A stretch of DNA of 16,447 nt from Vairimorpha apis BRL 01 (GCA_000447185.1 KE647105.1:1-16447), one strand, 5' to 3'. Shown: positions 1-9,510, counted from the first letter of the stretch. Numbers and translations are program-made. The notes: generated by a model not told the origin, from the sequence alone.

Positions 1-221
1 TATAATATTAATATGTTAGTTTGTTTTAAATATTTATAAAACTATACTTCTTTTTAAAGCATAACATTAAATTTTTTCAAAAAAATTTAAAAACGAATTA
101 GGAAAGTTTAAACTTACAAATACTATTGTTATAATTATTTTTATTACACATTTGATATAGTTAAATTAGATTTGTACATAAATAAGTTTTCAAAAAATTT
201 ATAACAAAGAAAAAATTTTAA
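1..221. other. A/T-rich non-coding flank downstream of RPT5
   Basis: I see no coding frame, RNA gene or repeat of note here. It is the 3' flank of the minus-strand RPT5 gene and is almost entirely A and T. Confidence 0.6.
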
Positions 222-1421
222 TTAAGTAAAATAAACAAGTTTAGATTTTTTACGAGAAAGAACTTCTAAAATTCCATCCATAAAATCATTCTGAGATATC
301 ATACTTCTATCTTTTCTAAGCGCAGCCATACCTGCTTCAACACAAACTGCTTTACATTGTGCTCCATTAAAACCTTCAGTACTTCTAGCAAGCTCATCAA
401 AATTTACATTTCCTTCTACGACCATTTTTCGAGAATGAATTTGCAAAATTCTTTTTCTACCTTCTGAATTTGGTAAAGGAAATTCAATTTTTCTATCAAG
501 TCGACCACTTCTAAGCAATGCAGGATCTAAAATATCAACTCTATTAGTAGCAGCTATAATTTTTACATTTTCATGTGATGTAAATCCATCAAGTTGATTC
601 AATAATTCTAACATAGTCCTTTGAACTTCTCTATCACCCGTTCGATCAGAAGCAACTCTTTTTGTGCCAATAGCATCAATTTCATCGATAAAAATTATAG
701 TTGGACTTTTTTCCTTAGCTAAGGCAAAAGCATCTCTTACTAATCGAGCACCGTCACCAATATACATTTGAACTAATTGTGGTCCAGCTAATTTAAGAAA
801 AGTAGCATTAGTTTTACTAGCACAAGCACGAGCCATCAATGTTTTCCCAGTTCCTGGTGGACCATACATAAGAACACCTTTTGGTGGTTTTATATTGAGC
901 TTTTTAAATCTTTCTGGATGAGTAAAAGGTAAAACAATTGCTTCATTTAATTCTTCAATTTGTCTTTCTAACCCACCTATATCTTCATAAGTTTCATCTG
1001 GCCTATTATCTAATTCCATTGCCTTTACTTTAGTATCGTAATTTGGAGGCAATTTTTCAAATATAATATTTGTCTCTTTATGAAGAGCAACCAAATCTCC
1101 TGGTTTGATGTCTTTTTCATTAACAAGTCCAAGCATAGGTAAATATGATGTAATCCTTGTAGATGTATTAACTACACCATTTCCTTCTTCAAATAATTCA
1201 ACAACATTACCTACAAGATAAGGCAACTGTTTATTTAATCGAATTTTTTCCATATTTTCGGCTACCTGTGCAGATTTTGTAGCTGTATCATGTTTAATGT
1301 TGTTTATTCTGCTCTGTAAAATTCTAGTTTCGGAATTAATAAGCTTTGTACGCTCTTCAATTTGTTGAATTGTTCTTGATTCAATTTCAGGATCATATTT
1401 TTTTAAATCTTGAAGATTCAT
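222..1421 (-). CDS. RPT5: 26S proteasome regulatory ATPase subunit Rpt5 (PSMC3/6A)
   Basis: One of six AAA+ ATPases in the base ring of the 26S proteasome, which unfolds ubiquitylated proteins and threads them into the 20S core. The 399-aa frame is intact. An N-terminal coiled coil (about 10-65) is followed by the OB domain (about 66-125) and AAA+ domain (about 145-395). Walker A is GPPGTGKT at 187-194, the pore loop is QMYIGDG near 218-224, Walker B is IIFIDEID at 242-249, and the arginine-finger region [10 protein letters not shown] is 301-310. [20 protein letters not shown] and [19 protein letters not shown] are diagnostic of Rpt5 among the paralogues. It is about 35 aa shorter than yeast Rpt5, mostly at the N terminus. 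The C terminus ends Y-F-T, where Rpt5 normally ends hydrophobic-Tyr-X (HbYX), so the gate-opening Tyr is Phe here. The start has a CCC box 4 nt upstream. It is divergently placed from the EXO70-like gene. Confidence 0.97.
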   Translation of the reverse strand: MNLQDLKKYDPEIESRTIQQIEERTKLINSETRILQSRINNIKHDTATKSAQVAENMEKIRLNKQLPYLVGNVVELFEEGNGVVNTSTRITSYLPMLGLVNEKDIKPGDLVALHKETNIIFEKLPPNYDTKVKAMELDNRPDETYEDIGGLERQIEELNEAIVLPFTHPERFKKLNIKPPKGVLMYGPPGTGKTLMARACASKTNATFLKLAGPQLVQMYIGDGARLVRDAFALAKEKSPTIIFIDEIDAIGTKRVASDRTGDREVQRTMLELLNQLDGFTSHENVKIIAATNRVDILDPALLRSGRLDRKIEFPLPNSEGRKRILQIHSRKMVVEGNVNFDELARSTEGFNGAQCKAVCVEAGMAALRKDRSMISQNDFMDGILEVLSRKKSKLVYFT

Positions 1422-1425
1422 TTTA

Positions 1426-1428
1426 GGG
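1426..1428 (-). promoter_or_regulatory. CCC start-signal box of RPT5
   Basis: On the minus strand the sequence reads ACCCTAAAATG into the RPT5 start. CCC just upstream of ATG is the known microsporidian start signal, and it supports this start codon. Confidence 0.8.
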
Positions 1429-1774
1429 TCTAATAAAAATTGTTTCTAAATTTGTGTTTATTTATAATTTTATAATTTATAGTAGTAAGAAATTTGTTTA
1501 CATAAACAATATCTAATAGTTTGTTTATTTATATAAACATTTAGATGTTTATTGTATTAGTAATATTTAATATTATAAAACTATGAGAATTATAAACTTT
1601 ACATAAATTAAAAACTTAAAATCATGAATTATTATTAATAAAAGACATTATTTAAAATTTTTTATATTTTCATCTTCAATTTATATAAACATTATTATTT
1701 TATATACAAAAAAAGTTATCTAAATTTTTATTTTATTTAAAGTATAATTTTTTTTAAATAAAATAAGAAAAATT

Positions 1775-1777
1775 CCC
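1775..1777 (+). promoter_or_regulatory. CCC start-signal box of the EXO70-like gene
   Basis: The sequence CCCTTATATG runs directly into the start at 1782. It fits the microsporidian CCC signal and fixes the start of a gene that would otherwise be hard to place. Confidence 0.8.
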
Positions 1778-1781
1778 TTAT

Positions 1782-3233
1782 ATGGCAATTCATAATGCTA
1801 AGGAAACATTAAAAAAATGTTTAAAACATTCAGAAAAGATTGATAAAATATTAAAAAATATATACAGAGAAGTTGAGTATACTAAAATGAATGCTGTCGA
1901 AGAATTTAAACCTTTTAATGAACCAAAAACAAATATAGATTTATTATTAAATTTTTATAATATTTTTTTAAGTTCTTATAACAATTTTGAAAAATAAATT
2001 CAGAAATAAGTAAATTTTTTGAAACAGAAATGAATATTGATAATTGTTTTGAAAATAAGATTCTCGATAAAGGTAAAAATTTGTTAGAAATGAAAAATAA
2101 ACTTGAAAATTTTGAAAAAATAATGATTGTAAAAATATTACTTCAAGAAATTAATTCACTATTACAAAATTTAAATATTAAAGTTGAACAAATATTTTTT
2201 AAAAATTTAATATTAGAAAAAGATAAACTTAAAGAAATGAATGAACTGTTTTTATTTCTTGAAAACTTTACAGAAACAAAAAATTTGTTAAAAAAAATAT
2301 CATCAACAATTTATCAAAGGTCTAACTTTGATTTTATAAAAAATGATAAAAATCTTTTACTTGAAAAAATTAAAAGCTTAGAAGATAATTTAAGTTTTAT
2401 TAATTTTTATACTATTAAGCTATTAGGTGATAAAAATGGAAATAGTATTAATTTAGGTTTAAATAAAATTTGGTTATTAATATGAAAAAAGTCATTGCTG
2501 ATATTTTATTAATTATTGAGAATGAAGAAAAACTAGAAAATATTCCATTTTTAATTGAATTAAATTATCATCTTAAACATAATGATGAAAAAAAAATTAA
2601 GGAAATTGAAGAATTATATGTATATAAAGATCAAATTTACAAATTAATGTGTAATATATTTTTAACCTTTGTTGATAATATTCAAAAAATTAGTAAATCT
2701 AATGATTTTTGTGATGTGGAAAAAATTTCTATTGATTTAAAAATAGCAATGGATAAAATGTCTGAATATTCACAAATATCAAAAATTTTTATAAAAAATT
2801 ACGGTCCTTTTTTTAAAACACAAACATTAAATGACTTTTTCTTAAAAATGTGCTCATCTTTAATAAAGAAATTATTTGAAATCTCTGAGGATTTGCCTAG
2901 TTTAAAAAAATCTATTTATTTGATAAATAACTTGTATATTTTTCAATATTATAATGTTGAAAATATTGATGTAAAGAAATTTATAGAAGAAAATATAAAT
3001 AATATTACAAATACTTTTCAAAATGAGTTAAAAGATAGATCTTCAGATAGATTATCAAAATTCATTGATTCAAATCTGAGTTCATTAAAAAGCTACTATT
3101 TATCTGATGAAATTAAAGAAAAAATAGTTCCAAAATTAAAAAAATGATTTGGGAAGAAATTGGGAAAAAAGGGTATGAAGGAAATCAAAATGATTTAAAT
3201 GAACGTATAAATTGTTTATTTATTGGTAAATAA
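1782..3233 (+). CDS. EXO70: Exocyst subunit Exo70-like protein, broken by three single-base frameshifts
   Basis: Exo70 tethers secretory vesicles to the plasma membrane as part of the exocyst. Three frames (1782-1997, about 1991-2485, 2467-3147) plus a short tail (3144-3233) form one gene of about 484 aa. Each break is mended by adding one base, in the A runs at 1990-1994, 2465-2468 (approximate) and 3138-3144. The N terminus (LKKCLKHSEKIDKILKNIY, then a basic/acidic stretch and a conserved P-x-T-like segment) resembles the Exo70 N-terminal helix. The late segment has INNLYIFQYY and LKDRSSDRLSKFIDSNLSSL. The restored tail GYEGNQNDLNERINCLF matches the Y-x(n)-DL-x(3)-I-x-LF ending of Exo70 proteins. 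It is shorter than the usual 620-680 aa. The middle is very diverged and rich in Lys, Asn, Ile and Glu. A CCC box precedes the start. Another helical tethering-complex (CATCHR) subunit is the main alternative. Confidence 0.6.
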
Positions 3234-3985
3234 ATTTTTAAATGCATATTTTACACTAGATTTTTAATATATTTAAGCTTTTTTTATAAAACAAAAAACT
3301 AAAAGAGCACGTTAAAATTAGAATTCTATATTAAAGTTGATTGTTAATTAGAATTATTCTATGATACTAATTGCATTATAATTGAAATATTATAAAAGAC
3401 TATAGATTTTTTGAATTTTTTAATTGTAAGTATTTTTTAAATACAACCTAGTAATATATTAGATTTATTAATTTTAAAAATATAATATTTTGAAAAAATA
3501 ATTTTTACACATTTCAATTATTAAGATGAAAATATAATATTTTTTATTAAAATAAATTTAGTGATAAATTTTTAATGAAATAGTTTTATATATTTAATAA
3601 GTATTTTAAAAATAACTACAAATATGGTAAATTTTTTAATTTTAAACATTATATAATGACTATGTTTGAATATTAAATCTGATTTTTATAAATATATAAA
3701 TTCTTAATGATAAATTTTATGTACCCTTTGCAATAAAACACATTTTATTAAAAACAATTTAAATTTACATAATCATAAAGATGAATATTAATAGCATTAA
3801 TAATTATTAAATTTAGTAGAATGCAAAAAATATAAATAAAATTTTCCATAAAAATAATAATACAAAATTTTATCTTATTTAATAACTTTTTTAAATATTG
3901 ATATTATTTTCAAAATATGGTTTTTCTAAAAATTTCAAATTATATTTAAATAAAAATTCATAAAAAAAATTATGATTATTTTTTT
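3234..3985. other. 750-bp A/T-rich intergenic region between convergent genes
   Basis: This region lies between the 3' ends of the EXO70-like and SKI2 genes. I found no coding frame, tRNA or clear repeat. One CCC box-like site (ACCCTTTG at about 3723-3730, plus strand) has no ATG close behind it, so I treat it as an orphan. Confidence 0.5.
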
Positions 3986-6532
3986 TCATAGATATAAACT
4001 TGGCATAAAAACAATATCTTGTTTCAAAATTTCTGATGCCTTTTTGAATTTTTGTTCTAGATTTTCATCTTCGATTAGTATACATGCATTAATCATTTCT
4101 CTACAACATTCATCTAATCGTAAAATTAACCTCACAAAATCACCCTCAGAGACTTCATATTTTGTTACAATATTCTGTAATGTTTCTTTTTGACACCAAT
4201 CATAAACAGCTTGTGCAAGTACAAAATTAAGTGGTTTAAATGGAGGTATACATAAAGTTTCCATATCCTCTGAAAATTTATTATAATGGAATTCCAATCT
4301 TTTAATTCCATCTTTTAGTTTTTCAGAACACTGGTATTCTTCTCGTTGTTCATCACAAATCATTGAAGAAAACAATGAAATTATGATTGCTGGTTCAAAA
4401 TTTTTAAATTCATTGTCAAAAATCATTTCTGTAGAAAGAACTTCGTTTACCGTTCTTAATTCTGCAGCAACACGTCCTTTTAATGTTACAAATTGATCAA
4501 TAAAATTGTTTTTTACTAAAAATTTAACTCTATTCATGTATTCTTCTATATGTTCCAAATTATTTATACTATATTTATGTTTAATTCTAGATATTTCATG
4601 TTCAATTTCTACATATTTTAAAGCATCTAAAAAATGTTCTTTAAATTTCGAACATTTTAAACAACTAAAACCATTTAACGATTCAAAGTAGTTTTTTATT
4701 TTCTTTACTAACAAAAAATCTTCTGCGTTAGTTATTTTAAAATCAAAATAAGGCTTGCTTTCTTTTAAAATACAAAAAATATCTTCATATTTAATATTAC
4801 AGTTTTTTATATTTTTTAATTCTTGTGGAAAATAAAATTCAGAGTATCCATTAAATTTTTCTATATGTATAAATTCATTATTTATTTCTTTAATTTTAAT
4901 AATTTCGTTAGTTAACAATAAAATAATATCATTTTGTTTTAAAATTTTATATTTTTTAAATAAAAAAACAGAATTTTTAACTATTTTGTCAATGCAATCA
5001 ATATATTCATATATATCACTACACTCAACTTTAGTAGCTTCTTCTAATTTCGATAGATTAAAAATATCACGATTTTCATATTTTTGTTTAAAATGTTCTT
5101 TATAGCTTTTTTTCATTAAATCTTCAACTTTAACATTTGATCTCAAAGCTGTAAGTATTAAACCAAAACTAAGTTTAAATTGACTATTTAATGAATTTGG
5201 TAAACCTTCTGTTATTCTTTTTATTAAATTTAGAGAAGGTGTTTTTTCATCAGCAATGAGAACTGTACCTACTCTGTCAGATCCACGTCTTCCTGCACGT
5301 CCACTCATTTGTGTAAATTCACCAGTAGTCAAATTTCTAAATTTATCTCCATCAATTTTACTTAATGACAAAAAAACAACACATTTAGCTGGCATATTCA
5401 CACCCATAGCAAATGTTTCGGTTGCAATTAAAATTTTTATCAAATTTAAAGAAAATAAAAGTTCAACACATTCTTTGATAAATGGTAATAAAGCTCCATG
5501 ATGTACTGCTAACCCATTTTTAGTATGTTTTTTAAATTTAAAATTTGAGGTAAAGATCTATCACCTTCAGGTAATTGATCGATTGCTTTTTTTAAAAAAT
5601 TATTGATTTCACGTTTTTCTTGTAAAGTAGTTAAATCTAAGATATCTAACTCTTCAATAAATTGTTCGCATTTTCTTTTTGAAAAACAAAAAAAATAGTT
5701 GGAGATAATTTTTTACGAATTACAAAATTAGCCAATTCTAAAATTTTGAATCTTCCAGTTGGTGTCGATTTTTTTGAATATGAAATAACTTTCGTTTTTA
5801 TATTGGATAAAATTTTTTCTGTTGTTTTAGATTTAGGTTCATTAAGATAATAAATATCTCTATCTGAATATATGTAAAATTCAAGTGGAACAGGTCTTTT
5901 GTCTGTTGATATTATATATACAGTTCTCCTTTTAGTTCTACCTACCCAATCACTAAATTCTTGTGAATTAGGTATAGTAGCACTAAGAAGTACTAACGTA
6001 ATATGTTTAGGAAGCATTATTAAACATTCTTCCCATACAACACCTCTTTCACTGTCGTTAATATAGTGTACTTCGTCAAATATAATATATCTAGTATTGT
6101 GAAGAATATCATTGTTTTTATAAATTAAATTTCTTAAAATTTCAGTAGTCATTATTAAACATCTTGCAGTAGGATTTACTTGTACATCACCTGTAATTAT
6201 CCCAACATCTTCAAATTTTTGTTTAAAATCGTAAAATTTTTGATTACTTAGCGCTTTTATAGGACTTGTATAAATTGTTCTATATTTTTCTTTTTCTGAA
6301 AGAGCTATTGCATATTCAGCAACCAAAGTTTTACCAGCACTAGTATGTGCAGATACAAAAATAGACTCTTGTCTACTTAAAAAATAAAATGCTTGTTTTG
6401 ATAAATATCTGGTTTAAACTTAATGTTCAAAATACTTTCATCAACATACTTTTTATAGTCTTCCGGTATCCAGTTTTTTTTGACATCAATTGAAAAAACT
6501 TTTTCTTGATATTTTAATTTATTTTCATTCAT
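3986..6532 (-). CDS. SKI2: Superkiller complex RNA helicase Ski2, frame broken three times
   Basis: DExH RNA helicase of the cytoplasmic Ski complex, which unwinds RNA and feeds it to the exosome. The joined product is about 849 aa. Near residues 62-69 is Walker A (AHTSAGKT), followed by [16 protein letters not shown] (about 153-156), SAT (about 184-186), the restored [20 protein letters not shown], and motif [12 protein letters not shown]. The C terminus is a DSHCT domain ending [34 protein letters not shown] is characteristic of Ski2 rather than its nuclear paralogue Mtr4. It lacks most of the roughly 300-aa N-terminal arm that in yeast Ski2 contacts Ski3/Ski8. Frames are 6532 to about 6396, then to about 5680, to about 5530, and on to 3986. 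Each break needs one extra base, in T runs (plus strand) at 6396-6399, 5676-5680 and 5528-5533. The start is set by CCCTTATG. Downstream in the same direction from ERCC1. Confidence 0.92.
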
Positions 6533-6534
6533 AA

Positions 6535-6537
6535 GGG
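6535..6537 (-). promoter_or_regulatory. CCC start-signal box of SKI2
   Basis: On the minus strand AAGCCCTTATG leads into the SKI2 start at 6532. This supports a start 137 nt upstream of the first frame break, so the short N-terminal piece belongs to the gene. Confidence 0.8.
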
Positions 6538-6571
6538 CTTAAATTTTATCCCCCTAAAAAAGAATGCTTAA

Positions 6572-6591
6572 CTCTTTTTTTATAAAAAGAG
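6572..6591. repeat. Perfect 8-bp inverted repeat (CTCTTTTT / AAAAAGAG)
   Basis: The two arms at 6572-6579 and 6584-6591 pair perfectly around a 4-nt loop. The hairpin lies about 40 bp upstream of SKI2 and about 175 bp beyond the ERCC1 stop. It could be a transcript end signal or chance in A/T-rich DNA. Confidence 0.5.
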
Positions 6592-6684
6592 CCAACAGTT
6601 CTTTGACATTTTAAAGTAATTTTTTAATAATTGATTATATATTTATTTTGTTTTAATTTAATTAAAAACAAATAAATTTTAAAA

Positions 6685-6704
6685 TTCGTAAAAAAAATTA
6701 CGAA
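6685..6704. repeat. Inverted repeat (TTCGTA / TACGAA) downstream of ERCC1
   Basis: Arms at 6685-6690 and 6699-6704 pair around an 8-nt A-rich loop, about 65-80 bp beyond the ERCC1 stop. A role in 3'-end formation is possible but unproven. Confidence 0.4.
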
Positions 6705-6767
6705 AATTTTCCAAATAATTTTTAAAATAAAAAAATGAATGAATTAATGTAAATAAAAAATATAATT

Positions 6768-7333
6768 TTATTTAAATGATTTTTCATAATATTCTTTTAA
6801 AAATTTTATTTTTACTTGTCCAATTCCTTTAACGTTTTTTACATTTGTGTCAATATCATTAAAAAAATCTTTTAAAGTTTTAAAATTTTCTATAATGCAA
6901 GTTGTATCTGTTTTATTTATTTTAGGAAAAGATTCTAAAAATGTATCAAATTTATGTTCTTTTTTCTAATAATATTTATAGATCTATTTTGATTAACATC
7001 AAAAGCTTTTAAATATCTTGCACATTCTTCATTAGTAAATCCTAAAATTATAGTCAAATTTTGAATTCGATCTTGCAATTCTAACAACGTATCTGAATAA
7101 TTTTTAGTATCAACAAAAATGAGTAAAATACTTAAATTGTATGGTTTTAATTTATTAATTCTTTTGAAAATATATTCTGGCTTGCAACAATGAAATTTTA
7201 GAGAGAGAAACAAAACCGAGATATTGTCATTTATTTCATAATCCGTGGACAAATTTTCAGAATATGAAAAAGATGAATATGTGAGAAAATTAATTACATT
7301 ATTTCCTTTTTGTTTTGATGATATTTTTATCAT
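6768..7333 (-). CDS. RAD10: DNA repair endonuclease non-catalytic subunit ERCC1/Rad10, one frameshift
   Basis: Partner of XPF/Rad1 in the structure-specific endonuclease that cuts 5' of bulky lesions in nucleotide excision repair and acts in recombination. The joined product is 188 aa. The first frame (residues 1-125) is the central nuclease-like domain: it opens with I-x-ISSKQKGNNVINFL (compare VSPRQRGNPVL), then SVLFLSLKFHCCKPEYI, LLIFVDTKN and the late ILGFTNEECARYL. The frame then breaks in the T run at 6960-6965 (plus strand). Adding one base continues into NKTDTTCIIENFKTL and VKGIGQVKIKFL (about 142-183), the tandem helix-hairpin-helix region that heterodimerises with XPF. It lacks the long N-terminal extension of human ERCC1. 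The start follows CCCTTTATG. Only 27 bp separate it from the divergent RRP4 start. Confidence 0.9.
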
Positions 7334-7360
7334 AAAGGGTTATTTCTTATTACCCTATAA
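7334..7360. promoter_or_regulatory. 27-bp divergent start region shared by ERCC1 and RRP4
   Basis: The whole space between two outward-facing ATGs is 27 bp. It contains a GGG (7337-7339, the CCC box of ERCC1 on the minus strand) and a CCC (7353-7355, for RRP4) with 13 bp between them. Any core promoter must sit in this spacer or inside the two coding regions. Confidence 0.75.
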
Positions 7361-8017
7361 ATGGATTTTAAATTACCAGGAGAAAACATTTGTGAATCTG
7401 AAGATTATATTCGAGGACATGGTACTTTTATAAAAGGAGATTTCCTCCTTTCATCATATTTTGGTACTCCAAAAATTATTAACAAGTTGGTAACTGTTAC
7501 ACCTAAATTTTTTCATAGATATACTCCAGAAATTGGAGATGTTGTCGTTGGTAGAGTAACAGGAATATTTAACAAAAAATGGAAAATAGAAATGAATTGT
7601 AAATCAGATGTTTCTTTAAATTTATCTTCAATAAACTTACCAGGTGTAACACAAAGAAGAAAACTTGAAAGTGATGAAATACTAATGAGAGAATATTTTG
7701 ATATTGACGATCTTTTGGTGGCAGAGGTTCAAAAAATAAGTAAAACGGGGTTTGTCAGTTTGCATACAAGAAGTGAAAAATACAAAAAATTACTAAATGG
7801 AATTCTTATAAAAATTCCATCTTCACTTGTTCCACAATTAAAAACCAAATTTTTAAATTTTTCTGATTTTGAAATAATTATTGGATGTAATGGATATATT
7901 TGGATTTCACCATTAAATGACAGTATAGAAACATCTAGAAGAATTTTTAAAATTAGAAATTATTTAATAGAAACCACTTCAAAAAATTATATTCCAGATT
8001 TTGACAAAATATTATAA
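7361..8017 (+). CDS. RRP4: Exosome complex RNA-binding cap subunit Rrp4 (EXOSC2)
   Basis: One of three S1/KH cap proteins on the nine-subunit RNA exosome that guide RNA to the exonuclease. The 218-aa frame is intact. The N-terminal domain (about 1-50) has GHGTFIKGDFLLSSYFGTP. The S1 domain (about 55-140) shows GDVVVGRVTGIFNKKWKIEM, LSSINLPGVTQRRKLESDE and the family signature VSLHTRSEKYKKL. The KH domain (about 145-190) shows IKIPSSLVPQLK and the Gly-Asn-Gly-like GCNGYIWISP. Length is somewhat below the 290-360 aa of yeast and human proteins. The start has CCCTATAAATG just upstream. The stop codon (8015-8017) lies one base from that of the convergent INTS11-like gene. It is a functional partner of the neighbouring SKI2 in RNA decay. 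Confidence 0.95.
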   Translation: MDFKLPGENICESEDYIRGHGTFIKGDFLLSSYFGTPKIINKLVTVTPKFFHRYTPEIGDVVVGRVTGIFNKKWKIEMNCKSDVSLNLSSINLPGVTQRRKLESDEILMREYFDIDDLLVAEVQKISKTGFVSLHTRSEKYKKLLNGILIKIPSSLVPQLKTKFLNFSDFEIIIGCNGYIWISPLNDSIETSRRIFKIRNYLIETTSKNYIPDFDKIL

Positions 8018-8018
8018 T

Positions 8019-9510
8019 TTATTCTTCAAATATGCTTTCTACTGAATCAACATCATATATAAAATTGCTTTTTTGTTTTTTTTTACTGAAAATGAAATTC
8101 CTATGTTTTGAGTTGATAAATTATTTTTAAAAAATTTATTACAATCTTCTTCTTTAAATCTCAAATTTATTATATCATCCTTAGGAATATTTATTATACA
8201 TCCATTAGCTGGTTTAAAAACAGGAATATCAAATTTTTTTATAATTGTTTTTTCTAAAATATTCATTCTTTTTTTATCTCCGTGAACAAGCATAACATTT
8301 TTAGGTTTACACATATCAATTAAATTTAAAATCCCTTGCGCGTCTGCGTGTGCACTAAATGCTAAATTTTTTACTTTTATTTTAATCTCTTTCATTTCTC
8401 CAATAATTTCAATTTTTTTTTCTCCATTTAAAACTTTATCACCAACAGTACCTTTAACACAATAACCCGGAATAATGACTAAATTTTTAGGATCTTCACA
8501 CCACTCTTTAAAAACTTTTAATGAAACACCAGAATGCAGCATTCCTGGGGAAGCAAATAAAACCATAGGTGTATTGAGATCTAAGTGATGCTTTTGAAAA
8601 GTCGAAATGTTTTTAAAATCGAAAACATTATTTTTAGTAGCGTTTCTAATAATATTTTCGTTTGTGTAACTTATAAATTGTTTGTAAATATTGTTTGCTT
8701 TTTCTGTTAAACCACCTGAAAAATAAATAGGAACATTAATTTTCATTCTCTCCCAGTGTGAGTCTAATAATAAACATAATTCTTGAGCTCTTCCAAGAGC
8801 AAAAATTGGAATTAATACTTTTCCTCCACTAGTGACACAGTCCAAAACTGCTTTAAAAAATTCACGTTCTTTAGTTTTTCTACAATCTCTAGTTATAGAA
8901 CCATATGTAGATTCTGTTATTAAAAGATCAGGTTTTAAACAAGGAATTGAAGCAGCTCCAAGATGTCTATCAGGTGTCATATTATAATCTCCTGTATACA
9001 CTATTGTTCTACCACCAACTTCCACATAAAACATAGCAGCTCCAATAACATGACCCGCATAGAAAGGTGTTATATAAAAATCATCATCATGTTTAAATCT
9101 TTCATTAAAATTTATTGTTTTTATTTTTTAGTACAATTTAAAATATCTTGATATGTAAAAAATTTACCTTGTTGAACTTTTGGAGCTGTTAATTTTCTAA
9201 AATCTTCAAGTAAAATTGGTATAACAGCTTTTGTTGGTTGTGTCATATAAATGGGACCATCATATTTACATACTTCTGTAAAATATGCTAAAGCTCCTGT
9301 ATGATCAAGATGAAAATGAGAAATTATTATACAATCTAAAAGTTTATTGAAATCTCCAGTTTTACTGATAACAGAAAAGTCTGGAAATCTTCTATGATCA
9401 TTATAGCCCATATGCATACCACAATCAAACATAATTGTTTTTCCTTCAATATTTACTATAATGCATGATCTTCCAACATCTTGACCAGCTCCTAAAGCAA
9501 TAATATTCAT
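8019..9510 (-). CDS. INTS11/CPSF73-family RNA endonuclease (metallo-beta-lactamase/beta-CASP), two frameshifts
   Basis: Zinc-dependent endonuclease that cuts nascent RNA. The joined product is about 497 aa. It opens with [14 protein letters not shown] and [17 protein letters not shown], which is typical of Integrator subunit 11, whereas CPSF73/Ysh1 has CGIHPG there. Metal ligands are visible: SHFHLDH (His65, His67, Asp69, His70), restored AGHVIGAA (His154), TGDYN (Asp175), the beta-CASP region with [26 protein letters not shown] and PGYCVKGT, then SAHAD (His388) and LVHGD (His410). The first break is in the T run 9124-9129 and removes the HVIGA motif from both raw frames. The second is in T runs 8069-8084. 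Adding one base there replaces the end with [16 protein letters not shown] and a stop at 8019-8021. The start follows ACCCTATCAATG. It could serve as this organism's only CPSF73-like cleavage enzyme. Confidence 0.93.

Larger units (their letters stand above)
1422..1781. other. Divergent intergenic region with forkhead-like TGTTTAY sites and inverted repeats
   Basis: This 360-bp spacer separates the divergent RPT5 and EXO70-like genes. TGTTTAY or its complement occurs at about 1455-1461, 1495-1501, 1502-1508, 1522-1528, 1533-1539, 1546-1552 and 1685-1691. Several form back-to-back palindromes: TTGTTTA-CA-TAAACAA at 1494-1509, TGTTTAT/ATAAACA at 1522-1539 and AAACAT/ATGTTT at 1535-1550. RYAAAYA is the general forkhead-factor core. 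A shared regulatory role is inference. Confidence 0.4.
6533..6767. other. SKI2-ERCC1 spacer with two hairpins
   Basis: This is a 235-bp spacer between two minus-strand genes. It holds a C5 run at 6550-6554 on the plus strand and two hairpins, listed separately. A 16-codon plus-strand frame begins at 6564, 9 nt after the C run. I do not call it a gene. Confidence 0.5.

Noticed and set aside
1782..3147. Three separate small hypothetical genes
   Set aside because: Only the first has a CCC box, the third starts from TTG in frame, the pieces abut or overlap at A runs, and the joined tail gives an Exo70-like ending.
3723..3730. CCC box-like site with a possible plus-strand gene
   Set aside because: No ATG follows within 15 nt and no open frame follows; the region is A/T-rich non-coding.
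3972..4691. Plus-strand open frames opposite the SKI2 C-terminal region
   Set aside because: They are antisense shadows of the DSHCT and middle domains of SKI2, with no recognisable motifs and no CCC boxes.
6768..7333. ERCC1 as a real truncated protein without its HhH region
   Set aside because: The missing domain is present immediately downstream in another frame with good conservation, so one lost base explains it better.
7245..7433. Plus-strand 62-codon frame across the ERCC1/RRP4 start region
   Set aside because: It overlaps both ERCC1 and the RRP4 start in the wrong frame, and the RRP4 start is fixed by its CCC box and conserved N terminus.
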